A stretch of DNA of 15,830 nucleotides, from the NCBI GenBank assembly GCA_037134755.1, contig JBAXLO010000097.1:1-15830 (forward strand), read 5' to 3'. A model generated the notes under the pieces. The model had not been told where the DNA came from, did no database searches, and saw nothing but the letters and a program-made list of their open reading frames with translations. How positions within the stretch are numbered: position 1 is the stretch's first letter; each line of letters starts with the position of its first letter. Shown here in pieces: positions 1 to 8,746 of the stretch. The position numbers were made by a program, and so were the translations under genes. The stretch is from JBAXLO01 sp037134755 (GTDB taxonomy: Bacteria > Bacteroidota > Bacteroidia > Bacteroidales > JACABE01).

Positions 1-68
1 CCATTAGAGCAAATCGTCTTCAAAAAACCAACTATTTTGTCTATTACACCAAAAATGACACTAATTAA
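1..68 (+). CDS. Possible 3' end of a gene cut by the window edge
   Basis: A plus-strand frame is open from base 3 to a TAA at 66-68 and encodes about 21 residues ending in YFVYYTKNDTN. The mix of aromatic and charged residues looks protein-like, but the piece is too short to assign to a family. Another plus-strand frame is also open to a stop at 100-102, so an open frame here is weak evidence. If real, the gene would converge on the minus-strand glycoside hydrolase. Confidence 0.2.
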   Translation, partial: IRANRLQKTNYFVYYTKNDTN

Positions 69-189
69 TACCTATGTGGTGCATTGTCATACTAAAATTT
101 AATACAGAATACCTTCTTATAAAAAGACATAAATAATAAAATGAAGATAGTGATTCATTATCTCATTAATCTATTTTACAGAGAATAAT

Positions 190-2853
190 TTACTCAACAT
201 TAATAATACTCCTTAGTCGGATATCATTGCAGGAAGCACCTATCATCAACCTGAATTCACCGGGCTCTACTACCCACTTCATCTTATCATTAAGCATTAA
301 AAGTAAATCAGGAGTAATGGTAAAGAAAACTTCTTTGGTTTCGCCAGCTTTAAGATTTATCCTTTTAAAACCTTTAAGTTCGGTTAAAGGACGAGCTACA
401 GAACTCCAAAGATCACGTATATATAATTGCGATACTTCATCACCATCCGTTTTGCCGGTATTAGTAACTTTAAACTTAACGACAGTAGAATCTGTTTTAG
501 AGAACTTTTGTTTCTCAACTGTCATATCACTATATTCAAAAGTAGTATAGCTTAAGCCATAGCCAAAAGGAAAGAAAGGTTTGCCGGTGCAATCCTCATA
601 ATCATCATTACGTCCTGTAGGCTTATGATTGTAAACCAAAGGCAGTTGCCCTTCAGTACGAGGAAAAGTAACAGGTAGTCTTCCGGCAGGATTATAATCG
701 CCAAACAACACATCAGCCACAGCATTACCACCTTCATCACCCGGATACCACACATCAACAACCGAAGCAACATTATCAAACCATTTACTCATAGTAACAG
801 CACTCCCGCCAACCAACACAACTATAACAGGCTTACCTATAGCAGCTATTTTATTTATCATCTCTTCCTGATAACCGGGCAGATTTAAATAAGCACGATC
901 TCTCCCCTCTCCCTCCTCAAGACCAACAACAACAATAACTGCATCGCTCTCTTTTGCATTCCAAACAGCCGCATTTATTTTAATATCTTTATTAGATTCC
1001 AAATCACAAGTCCACATCAACTTAAACCAAACACTCCCCGAAGTTTCGTAATACTCAACACGAATATCATATTCTTTATCTTTTTCAAACTTATAATCCT
1101 TAGTAATCACCTGATAAGAACGTTTCTGCCAGTTATCAATAATCAATTCATTATTTATATAAAGACGAGAACCATCATTACCATCAAAACCTATCTTATA
1201 AGTACCTGTTTTAGGAGCTTTAAGCTTGCCTGTCCATCTAACAGAAAAGTAATCATAATTAATATCGGGATGAGGACCAAACAACGTCCATCGAACATCA
1301 ATCTTATCATCAGTACGAGTAACAACTGCCTTATCTTTAAGATTTATATTGTTGAAATATTCTGCTTGTAAACCTTGTTTTGTCTCACCATTTTCGATAT
1401 GAGTAAAATACTTTGGAGCTATTGCAACAAAATCATTGGAGTTTCTTCCGCAACCTGCATCATACTTAATAACAGTATTATTACCAAGCTTATTTTTAAT
1501 ACCATCAAGAATAGATACTTTATTATTACCTGGGCCACTGTAGCCACCTAAACGAGCTTCGGTAGCATCAATCCCAATAACAGCTAGCTTGCTAATGTTC
1601 TTTTTAAGAGGGAGCGTTTGCTTATCATTCTTTAGAAGAACAATAGATTTAAGAGCTGCCTCTTTAGCTATTTGACGATGTTCAGCATTGCCATTCGATT
1701 TCTTTGCTTCTTTAGCATCACTATAAGGATGATCGAATAATCCCAACTCAAACTTAGCTCTTAATACTCTTGCAACAGCAGTGTCGATTACACTTACAGG
1801 TATCTTACCATTCTTAAAAGCATCAATAAATAAAGTATAATGATTAAAATCTGTCTGGAATACAACATCCAAACCATTATTAATAGCATTTTCAGTAGCA
1901 TCTACATAGCCTTTAGCAGTATAATGAAGAACATTAGCTCCACCAGTTGCACCTGCATCCGAAATAGTAAAACCTTTAAATCCCCATTCGTTACGAAGCT
2001 TCTTATTTAGCAACCAATCATTGGCAGTACAAGGTGCGCCATCCAAAGAATTATAAGAAGACATTACAGAACGAGAGCCACCCACTTGAAAACTTTCTTT
2101 GAAAGGAGGGAAATAAATCTCATCAAGCATTCTTTCATTAAAATGTATAGGATAACTATCGCGACCACCATCTCCAACATTGGCAATAAAATGCTTTGGA
2201 GTGGTGATAACATTCAGTTTTTCGAACTCCGAAACAAAAGCCACACTCATCTTAGCTGAAAGGAAAGGATCTTCGCCATAAGTTTCTTCAACACGTCCCC
2301 AACGAACATCACTTGCAATATTTATAACAGGAGAAAGTATCTGACGAATTCCTCTAGTCTTGGTTTCTACTGCAATTGCATTCGATACTTTATGCATTAA
2401 ATCGGTATCGAAAGTAGCAGCTAAAGCAATAGATTGAGGAAAAGAAGTTGCACCTTCTCTAACTAAACCATGTAAAGCTTCATCAAAGATAATTACAGGA
2501 ATGCCTAATCTGGTCTTCTCAATAAAGTGTTTCTGTATCTTATTAATAACCTCAGCAGACTCTTCGGCATTGCCTTTACCTTCGTTCTTTATCATTTGTC
2601 CGGCAATATTTCCGCCTGCTTCCGAAACATTTCCTTCGAATCCGAATGCTCCATTAACATATCTTGATTTATCAAGTTTTAAGTCTTCTGCCAACATAAA
2701 CAACTGCCAGAACTTCTCATCAATTGTCATTCTCTTTAAAAGATCTTGTACTCTAGTTTCTGTTGGGAGTTTAGAATCTTTATATGATTGAGCCTTTATA
2801 AAAGAAGAAGTGAATAGTAATAAAGAGATAAAGATAAACTTAATTGTTCTCAT
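190..2853 (-). CDS. Secreted glycoside hydrolase family 3 (beta-glucosidase-like) with inserted PA14 domain
   Basis: Retaining exo-glycosidase of family GH3, expected to release glucose, xylose or a related sugar from beta-linked glycans in the periplasm or at the surface. Residues 1-22 form a signal peptide ending near KAQS, which supports this start. The GH3 N-terminal barrel spans about 35-370, with RWGRVEETYGEDP (184-196), KHFIAN (220-225) and GFTISDA, where Asp299 is the expected nucleophile. The C-terminal GH3 domain starts near 395 and is interrupted by a PA14 carbohydrate-binding-like domain (about 493-620, starting GLQAEYFNN). It then resumes with GLEEGEGRDR (644-653), the area of the acid/base Glu. 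A fibronectin III-like domain closes the protein (about 790-876). At 887 residues it fits the PA14-containing GH3 group. There is no T9SS sorting domain. Many GH3 enzymes have SDW or SDY where this has SDA. The substrate cannot be told. It lies downstream of arsC with its own promoter-like box, and no SusC/SusD pair is in the window. Confidence 0.93.
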   Translation of the reverse strand: MRTIKFIFISLLLFTSSFIKAQSYKDSKLPTETRVQDLLKRMTIDEKFWQLFMLAEDLKLDKSRYVNGAFGFEGNVSEAGGNIAGQMIKNEGKGNAEESAEVINKIQKHFIEKTRLGIPVIIFDEALHGLVREGATSFPQSIALAATFDTDLMHKVSNAIAVETKTRGIRQILSPVINIASDVRWGRVEETYGEDPFLSAKMSVAFVSEFEKLNVITTPKHFIANVGDGGRDSYPIHFNERMLDEIYFPPFKESFQVGGSRSVMSSYNSLDGAPCTANDWLLNKKLRNEWGFKGFTISDAGATGGANVLHYTAKGYVDATENAINNGLDVVFQTDFNHYTLFIDAFKNGKIPVSVIDTAVARVLRAKFELGLFDHPYSDAKEAKKSNGNAEHRQIAKEAALKSIVLLKNDKQTLPLKKNISKLAVIGIDATEARLGGYSGPGNNKVSILDGIKNKLGNNTVIKYDAGCGRNSNDFVAIAPKYFTHIENGETKQGLQAEYFNNINLKDKAVVTRTDDKIDVRWTLFGPHPDINYDYFSVRWTGKLKAPKTGTYKIGFDGNDGSRLYINNELIIDNWQKRSYQVITKDYKFEKDKEYDIRVEYYETSGSVWFKLMWTCDLESNKDIKINAAVWNAKESDAVIVVVGLEEGEGRDRAYLNLPGYQEEMINKIAAIGKPVIVVLVGGSAVTMSKWFDNVASVVDVWYPGDEGGNAVADVLFGDYNPAGRLPVTFPRTEGQLPLVYNHKPTGRNDDYEDCTGKPFFPFGYGLSYTTFEYSDMTVEKQKFSKTDSTVVKFKVTNTGKTDGDEVSQLYIRDLWSSVARPLTELKGFKRINLKAGETKEVFFTITPDLLLMLNDKMKWVVEPGEFRLMIGASCNDIRLRSIINVE

Positions 2854-2897
2854 AATGTGACTGTTTTAAAATATAAAATCGATCAATTTAATTACTG

Positions 2898-2905
2898 CGA
2901 AAGTA
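2898..2905 (-). promoter_or_regulatory. Probable -7 box for the GH3 gene
   Basis: On the minus strand this reads TACTTTCG followed by CAG, one base from the Bacteroidetes -7 consensus TAnnTTTG. It ends about 44 nt upstream of the GH3 start. No clear -33 TTTG is seen. Confidence 0.4.
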
Positions 2906-2985
2906 AGTAAAATGATCGAATTAATAAAAGTTATCTATTTACTCAGATAAGATACTGAAATAAAAACAGAAAGATGTATATATTT

Positions 2986-3504
2986 TTAATTAAATAGTTC
3001 TGTATAGAATTTATAGAACGCTACTTTTATTTCATCTCTAATCTTGCGATAAACATCAAGAATTTCTTCTTCAGTTCCTGTAGCATCAGCAGGATCTTCA
3101 AAGCCAATGTGTAATTGGTTCTTTACGTTGCCTGAAAATACAGGACAACTTTCTTTGGCGCTATCACAAACGGTAATAGCATAATCAAAATTCTCTTTAA
3201 TAAACTTATCAATATGTTTAGTGTAATGTCCTTTTATGTTGATGCCAACTTCTTCCATTACCTTAACTGCATTTGGATTAACCTTCTTCTCAGGGCGTGT
3301 ACCTGCTGAATATACATCAAGCCTTTCGTCAAAAAAACGCAGCCAACCCTGAGCCATTTGACTTCTGCAAGAGTTCCCTGTACAAATAATTAATATTTTC
3401 CTTCTGGTAAAAGGAGTTTTATTAGGTTCGCATCTTTTAATATCTTCTAAATTTAATCCTTCGGGAGAACATGAAGGACAACAATTACCGCCACAATTAG
3501 ACAT
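2986..3504 (-). CDS. arsC: Thioredoxin-coupled arsenate reductase (low-molecular-weight phosphatase fold)
   Basis: Cytoplasmic enzyme that reduces arsenate to arsenite, probably of the pI258 type recycled by thioredoxin. The phosphatase loop CTGNSCR (Cys41 to Arg47, CX5R) follows the first beta strand. The downstream redox pair is Cys113 and Cys120 (CDSAKESC, spacing CX6C as in pI258 ArsC), and Asp137 in the DPAD motif is the expected general acid. These three cysteines separate it from plain tyrosine phosphatases. At 172 residues it is about 40 longer than pI258 ArsC. The extra N-terminus carries a cysteine cluster, Cys4, Cys8, Cys9 and Cys12, in MSNCGGNCCPSC, whose role is unknown. No arsR, acr3, arsB or arsD lies nearby, so it is an orphan within this window. 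A perfect -7 box sits 46 nt upstream. Confidence 0.9.
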   Translation of the reverse strand: MSNCGGNCCPSCSPEGLNLEDIKRCEPNKTPFTRRKILIICTGNSCRSQMAQGWLRFFDERLDVYSAGTRPEKKVNPNAVKVMEEVGINIKGHYTKHIDKFIKENFDYAITVCDSAKESCPVFSGNVKNQLHIGFEDPADATGTEEEILDVYRKIRDEIKVAFYKFYTELFN

Positions 3505-3550
3505 GTTTAAATTATTTAATGATTATGATATATGTAGATTATTTAAGTTG

Positions 3551-3558
3551 CAAAGTTA
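3551..3558 (-). promoter_or_regulatory. Probable -7 box for arsC
   Basis: The minus strand reads TAACTTTG followed by CAAC, an exact match to TAnnTTTG, ending about 46 nt before the arsC start. No convincing -33 TTTG lies about 19 nt upstream. Confidence 0.5.
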
Positions 3559-3876
3559 ATAATTATTACAATTAAACCATCAGACTTTTTATTTATCTAT
3601 ACTTTAATTTACATTTATATATTATTTCATATATAAAGAAGCATTATTTAATTTTATAACTTAATCTTTAAATTTTGTAATATCTAATTGTAATAAAAAA
3701 CTTAATATTGCAGAAAAATTAGAACAATAACAATGGAAAATGTAAGGGATACTATTCAAACTAATAAATATCATAGTTTGGTGCTTTTTTTGGTAAGTAG
3801 GACTTAATTTTCATGTTCTAAATATAACCTTAACAATAAAATAACAAAAAGGAAGGTAATATTCATTAATATTTCG
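3559..3876. other. AT-rich divergent intergenic region with no supported gene
   Basis: This is most of the 471-bp gap between divergent arsC and the large secreted protein gene. It holds only a 24-codon open frame from ATG at 3733 to TAA at 3807, with no recognisable family and a poor -7-like TAATATTG upstream. No tRNA, hairpin or repeat stands out. It probably contains the two 5' leaders and spacer. Confidence 0.6.
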
Positions 3877-3884
3877 TATCTTTG
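3877..3884 (+). promoter_or_regulatory. Probable -7 box for the large secreted protein gene
   Basis: TATCTTTG followed by TAAAA matches TAnnTTTG exactly. It implies a 5' leader of about 85 nt before the ATG at 3976. A matching -33 element is not apparent. Confidence 0.5.
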
Positions 3885-3975
3885 TAAAATATAATTTGAA
3901 TTATTTTGATAACATTTATAGTAGTATTTTGTTAGTTATGCGTTGATTTTCATTTAATATATTTATAATTCAATA

Positions 3976-6900
3976 ATGAGACACTTATTATTTAAATTAA
4001 TTATTTTACAGTTAATGCTGCTGTCATTTTATGATATAGCATTTGCTCAGAATAATAAATTAAATATACAACAACCTAAAACATTCTTTTCTACTACTGA
4101 TCCTTTTAAGAATGATGTCTTTGTTAAGAATGAAGGACAATTTGATTCATGGATTAAATCTTTTTCACCTGTTAAATATGTAATTAATAGTAGAGATAAA
4201 ATCTTTTTCACCCAACAAGGTCTGTTTATTAAACTAGAGATACCTGAGGATAAAGCTGAAGAAGAAAAAGAAAAGGATAAAGAAGGAGCCAAAGGAGAAG
4301 AAAATGAATTTACATATATTGAAACCTATTGGGTTAAACTAAATTGGATTGGTTGTAATCCTGATGCAATAATGTCTACTTCAGAACAAACAGAAGGGTA
4401 TTATACATTTGGAGAAAAAGGATATGAGAAACTACAGGCTAGAGGTTACAAGAAATTACTATATAAAGATCTTTATCCCGGAATAGATGTTGAATATATT
4501 ATTCCTGCAAAAGGTGGTGTTAAATATAGCTTAATACTTCATCCAGGTTCTGATATTAGCAAAGTTAAAATGCAATATACCGGTAATGTCGAAAAGATTG
4601 AAAAAGATTTTGAAGGTAATATTATTATTGAGACTCCTGCCGGTAATGTTATAGATCATGCACCGATAAGTTATGTGAAGAATACTAGACAATCAATTAA
4701 CTCTTCCTTTAATGTTAATAAGAATTATATAACTTTTAGTCTCCCTAAATTAAAAAACAACCAAACAATTATTATTGATCCTTGGACTATTACACCTACA
4801 GCACTTACAACTAATAGTGAAGCAGAAGATATTGATTATGATGACAATGGAAATGTTTATGTTTCCGGAGGTAGTGCTCCTTACAAGATAGCAAAATATT
4901 CAAGTAATGGAACGTATCTTTGGACCTATACTCTTCCAAATAATTGGAGTAGTAATGGTAATGGTAATTATTATTCTAAATTTTGTGTATTACGCTCAAG
5001 TGGGAGTGTTTTTATTGGTGAGGGTTTAAGTAATCCAAATGGTCCGAGAGTAATGAAAATAAGTACTGGTGGTAATCTTGTGTTAACTTCTGCATACTTA
5101 ACCGGTACTTACGAAATTTGGCAGATGTTTTATAATAAATGTGTTAATAATCTGGTTGGGTTTGGAGGAAGTACAAATGCTTCTAATGATGCACAATATA
5201 TAGCTGATACTTTGATTTCGAGTAGTACAGCAATAAACTTTAATGGTTATAATACTGGTAGTGCAACAGGGGGTTGTTATGGAAATTGTAATGATGTAGG
5301 TTGCGCAGTTCAGGATAATACAGGCGATTTCTATGCATTAATATCATCAAAGAGTAATAACAGTGCTGACCATCTTCAAAAAAGTTTAATGGCATTAGGT
5401 TATATACCTCCTCTAGCTTTTGATGTTCAGACAGGATATGTTTTTAATGAAGCATTTGCAAGTACTGGTTATACCAATGTCCTTCATACAACAAGAATTA
5501 ATGCTTTAGCAGTAAATTTGTATTATCTTTATAGTTTCGATGGTAAAACGCTCAAAGCATGGAATAAAAATAGTGGTACTCAGCTTGCTTCTGTAGTGGT
5601 TAATAATGCTTATACTGGAGGCGAAAGCAGAAGTAATGAAGGTATTGCCGTTGATGAATGTAATAATATTTATATTGGCGGTCAAAACAGAGTTTATTGC
5701 TATACTTTTAATGGCACAACTTTAACTTTATCGAGCACCATTACAACTAATATCTCAGGTAATGTAAGAGATATAAAACTGGACAAAGCTAGCAAGTTGC
5801 TTTTTATTGCAGGTGTAGGTTTTGTTACAGTTATTCAAAGTGCTAATTGTATAGTAAATCCTTTAACTATTAGTCACACTTTATTTGTTGCAAACTGTTT
5901 AGGATCAATTGACATTACAGTTAGTGGTGGTGTCCCTCCATATACATATAATTGGAACAATGGTGATAATACAAGTTTTATTACAGGTCTATCTCCCGGC
6001 ACTTATGTTGTTCTGGTGTCAGATAATTCATGTAATATCAATAATATTAAAGATACTATTAAAATAGCTCCTTTCCCTGAGATTACTTTAGCCGGTGATA
6101 CTGAAATTTGTGCTAATTCTTCCACTTTTCTTAGTGCTACAGGTAGTACTTTTTATAGTTGGAGTCCCGGAGGTATGACTACTGATAGCATATTAGTTAC
6201 ACCTGACACAACAACTACTTATACTTGTGTCGGATATTTTGCTTTGTGCAACGATACTGTAAATATTAAAGTAAATGTTCATCCTGTTCTTAAAGTTACT
6301 CCTGATAGTGCTGATATATGTTTAGGTTCCTCTACAAAATTGATTGCTACTGGTTCCCAAACTTATACCTGGAGTCCCGGAGGTATGACTACTGATACTA
6401 TTATTGTTAATCCGTTAGTTACAACTACATATACTTGTATAGGGAATTCTGCTTTCTGCAATGATACTGTAAGTGTTAAAGTCAATGTGCATTCTGTTAT
6501 GGCTGTTTCTCCTGATAGTGTTGACATTTGTAAAGGTGCTACAGCAACATTATCTGCTACCGGTCAAGACTATTACTTTTGGTATCCCGGAGGTATGAAT
6601 GGTAGCAGTACTATGGTATCTCCTTTTGTTACAACAACATATTTATGTGTTGGGCATTCTGATTTTTGTCCCGATACTCTTAGTATTAAAGTAAATGTTC
6701 ATCCCGTTCTGGCTTTGCCTGATAGTCTTGACATTTGTATTGGTGATGCTGCAACAATTATTGCTACTGGTTCTGACATATATAGTTGGAGTCCGGGTGG
6801 ATCAACAAATGATACGCTTATAGTAGCCCCTGTTACTACAACTACTTATACTTGTATTGGCTCATCAGCTTATTGTACCGATACACTTAGTGTTAAAGTC

Positions 6901-8094
6901 AAGGTGCATTCAATTCTTATGATGTCAACTAGTCCTGTTGACATCTGCAAAGGAGATGCTACTACACTTACTGCTAGTGGTTCTGATATATATAAATGGA
7001 GTCCCGGTGGAATGACAGGTGATACTATTATAGTAACGCCTCCTATTACAACTACTTATACTTGTATTGGAAGTTCTCCTTATTGCAAAGACACACTTAG
7101 TATTAAGATTAACGTACATTCGGTTTTGATGCTTACACCTGATAGTGCTAATATCTGTAATGGTGCTTCTACAACGCTGGTTGCTTCTGGTTCTGACAAC
7201 TATTTATGGACTCCCGGAGGTATGACAACTAGCACTATTGTAGTTACACCTTCTACTAATACTATTTATACATGTATAGGTTCTTCAGTCTTTTGCACCG
7301 ACACTCTTAGTATTAATATCAACGTACATCCGCCTCCTGTTATCTCAGTTGATAGTGCGCAGGTATGTAAGAATTTACTGGCAACATTAACTGCTACAGG
7401 TCCGGCAAACCTAACTTATAAATGGACCAATGGATATGTTGGCAACCCATTACAAGTTTCTACCAACACAACTACTACTTATACTGTTATTGCTACTGAT
7501 GCTTTTGGATGCAAGGACACGGCTTCGGGCACAGTACATATATTTCCTTCGCCGGTAGCTGCTTATACTGCCACTCCACGTATTGCTACTTATGACAGCC
7601 CTATTATTACTTTCACTGATCATTCTATTGATGCCATCTTATGGCATTGGAACTTCGGTGATATTACTTCTATTAACGACACATCCAATCTACCATCACC
7701 CATACATTCTTTCGAGGGCATTGGAGAGTTTACTATTTGGTTGAAAGTTGATAATGATTATGGTTGTAGTGATTCTATTTCCGAAACAATTATAATTGAG
7801 AACCCCGAAATTATTTATATTCCTAATGCATTAGATCCTACAAGCAAAAATACTGATATTGCTATCTTTAAACCTAAAGGAATTGGCATAGATGCTAATA
7901 ATTATCAGATGTTTATTTATGATAGATGGGGACAAGAAGTATTTAAAACCGGCAACATTGATGAAGGGTGGAATGGAAGATTTAATAATACAGGCGAAGT
8001 ACTTACAGGAGGCGTATATGTTTATTATATTAAAGTAAAATTTATATTAGCCCACGAAAAAGTATTCTCCGGCAAGGTAGTATTAGTACAATAA
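3976..8094 (+). CDS. Large secreted multi-repeat surface protein with T9SS type B (gliding-associated) sorting domain
   Basis: Predicted T9SS cargo, exported through the Sec system and then delivered to the surface or medium; its ligand or role is not known. Residues 1-25 are a signal peptide ending FAQ. Residues about 48-268 match the DUF7948-type N-terminal domain (FVKNEGQF to IIIDPW) and carry a highly charged loop of Glu and Lys at 91-110. Residues about 280-625 have propeller-like strands such as GNVYVSGG and NNIYIGGQNR. One SprB-like repeat (about 630-700, GGVPPYTYNW and GLSPGTYVV) follows, then seven tandem repeats of about 70 residues (706-1194). A PKD domain (about 1197-1275, WHWNFGD) precedes the C-terminal domain of the CHU_C/TIGR04131 type (about 1277-1372), with MFIYDRWGQEVF, GWNGRFNN and GGVYVYYIKV. 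The start is fixed by the signal peptide. It stands alone as a transcription unit, flanked by repeat-rich DNA downstream. Confidence 0.93.
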   Translation: MRHLLFKLIILQLMLLSFYDIAFAQNNKLNIQQPKTFFSTTDPFKNDVFVKNEGQFDSWIKSFSPVKYVINSRDKIFFTQQGLFIKLEIPEDKAEEEKEKDKEGAKGEENEFTYIETYWVKLNWIGCNPDAIMSTSEQTEGYYTFGEKGYEKLQARGYKKLLYKDLYPGIDVEYIIPAKGGVKYSLILHPGSDISKVKMQYTGNVEKIEKDFEGNIIIETPAGNVIDHAPISYVKNTRQSINSSFNVNKNYITFSLPKLKNNQTIIIDPWTITPTALTTNSEAEDIDYDDNGNVYVSGGSAPYKIAKYSSNGTYLWTYTLPNNWSSNGNGNYYSKFCVLRSSGSVFIGEGLSNPNGPRVMKISTGGNLVLTSAYLTGTYEIWQMFYNKCVNNLVGFGGSTNASNDAQYIADTLISSSTAINFNGYNTGSATGGCYGNCNDVGCAVQDNTGDFYALISSKSNNSADHLQKSLMALGYIPPLAFDVQTGYVFNEAFASTGYTNVLHTTRINALAVNLYYLYSFDGKTLKAWNKNSGTQLASVVVNNAYTGGESRSNEGIAVDECNNIYIGGQNRVYCYTFNGTTLTLSSTITTNISGNVRDIKLDKASKLLFIAGVGFVTVIQSANCIVNPLTISHTLFVANCLGSIDITVSGGVPPYTYNWNNGDNTSFITGLSPGTYVVLVSDNSCNINNIKDTIKIAPFPEITLAGDTEICANSSTFLSATGSTFYSWSPGGMTTDSILVTPDTTTTYTCVGYFALCNDTVNIKVNVHPVLKVTPDSADICLGSSTKLIATGSQTYTWSPGGMTTDTIIVNPLVTTTYTCIGNSAFCNDTVSVKVNVHSVMAVSPDSVDICKGATATLSATGQDYYFWYPGGMNGSSTMVSPFVTTTYLCVGHSDFCPDTLSIKVNVHPVLALPDSLDICIGDAATIIATGSDIYSWSPGGSTNDTLIVAPVTTTTYTCIGSSAYCTDTLSVKVKVHSILMMSTSPVDICKGDATTLTASGSDIYKWSPGGMTGDTIIVTPPITTTYTCIGSSPYCKDTLSIKINVHSVLMLTPDSANICNGASTTLVASGSDNYLWTPGGMTTSTIVVTPSTNTIYTCIGSSVFCTDTLSININVHPPPVISVDSAQVCKNLLATLTATGPANLTYKWTNGYVGNPLQVSTNTTTTYTVIATDAFGCKDTASGTVHIFPSPVAAYTATPRIATYDSPIITFTDHSIDAILWHWNFGDITSINDTSNLPSPIHSFEGIGEFTIWLKVDNDYGCSDSISETIIIENPEIIYIPNALDPTSKNTDIAIFKPKGIGIDANNYQMFIYDRWGQEVFKTGNIDEGWNGRFNNTGEVLTGGVYVYYIKVKFILAHEKVFSGKVVLVQ
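6091..7557 (+). repeat. Seven tandem repeats of about 210 bp inside the large secreted protein gene
   Basis: Units start near 6091, 6301, 6511, 6718, 6928, 7138 and 7348, so the period is 210 bp (70 codons), with one codon lost in the third unit. Each encodes an Ig-like fold: a DIC motif, then SPGGMTTDTI, TTTYTCIG, a second Cys and KVNVHPV. Units 1 to 6 are close; unit 7 is diverged. Six of the seven units have three cysteines. The DNA is similar enough between units for recombination to change copy number. Confidence 0.9.
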
Positions 8095-8168
8095 ACGAGT
8101 ACTTAGAGTGCTTGTTGTTAATTGATTACTTAGAGTTGAAAACAATTATTAACTAATTTAGTAACATT

Positions 8169-8294
8169 CATAATTCATAATTCATAATTCATAATTTTCT
8201 TCATCCCAATCGTAATTCGTAATTCGTAATTCGTAATTTTTCCAGTTCCAGTCGTAATTCGTAATTCGTAATTCGTAATTTTTCCAGTTCCAGT
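8169..8294. repeat. Three composite 42-bp units built of heptamers
   Basis: Unit A (8169-8210) is CATAATT four times plus 14 nt (TTCTTCATCCCAAT). Units B (8211-8252) and C (8253-8294) are CGTAATT four times plus 14 nt (TTTCCAGTTCCAGT), and B and C are identical over all 42 bp. A degenerate fourth copy may begin at 8295. All plus-strand frames hit TAA, so this is non-coding. Confidence 0.95.
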
Positions 8295-8325
8295 CAAATT
8301 CATAACTATCATAATTTAAGCGATG

Positions 8326-8661
8326 TATTAGCTAGCTTAATTTATTTGCGAAGTAATTTAACTTATTTACTAAGTAGATTTAATTAGTTGTGAACTAACA
8401 GATGCTTGTTATTAACTAACAGAAGCTAGAAGTGAACTAACATATGCTAGTTACGAACTAACATATGCTAGTTGCCTAAAAACAGATGCGTGTAATGAAA
8501 TAACTGATGCGTGTAACGACCTAACAGATGCTAATTGCCTACTATCTGATGCGAGTAATGAAATAACTGATGCTTGTTGCATACAAACTAATGCGAGTAA
8601 TGAAATAACTGATGCGTGTTGCAATCTAACTGATGCTTGTCACGAAACAGTTTAATTTAGT
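8326..8661. repeat. Degenerate 21-bp tandem array, about 16 units
   Basis: Thirteen units start at 8389 and every 21 bp after it, and three more diverged units run back to 8326. The conserved part is like GAAATAACTGATGCGTGT preceded by three variable bases. Units at 8494, 8557 and 8599 are nearly identical, and from 8536 onward two unit types alternate, giving a 42-bp superperiod. On the plus strand, units from 8431 on read as heptapeptides such as NEITDAC up to a stop at 8653-8655, but there is no in-frame ATG and a stop lies in the unit at 8410. Confidence 0.9.
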
Positions 8662-8704
8662 CACTAAAATATTAAAATTGGTGTTGATAAAGAGGAAATA
8701 ACAC

Positions 8705-8746
8705 AAATAATAATAAGATTAGGTAAGATACTTCTTACTATTATTT
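8705..8746. repeat. Imperfect inverted repeat (14-bp arms)
   Basis: AAATAATAATAAGA at 8705-8718 pairs with TCTTACTATTATTT at 8733-8746 with one mismatch and a 14-nt loop. It is AT-only apart from a few pairs, so a terminator role for the upstream plus-strand gene is possible but weak. Confidence 0.5.

Noticed and set aside
3733..3807. 24-codon open frame (MENVRDTIQTNK...) between arsC and the large secreted protein
   Set aside because: It is short, has no recognisable family, and the upstream -7-like TAATATTG is imperfect. Such frames arise often by chance.
8416..8655. 79-codon plus-strand open frame of heptapeptide repeats through the 21-bp array
   Set aside because: It has no in-frame ATG, GTG or TTG, and stops occur in the unit at 8410 and in earlier units, so it is not annotated as a gene; its codon-like pattern is kept as a finding.
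8326..8661. CRISPR array
   Set aside because: Units are 21 bp, directly abutting and degenerate, with no repeat-spacer alternation of about 30+30 bp and no cas genes nearby.
8326..8661. Iterons of a replication origin
   Set aside because: There is no initiator gene or DnaA-box cluster next to the array, and the surrounding genes are chromosomal housekeeping genes.
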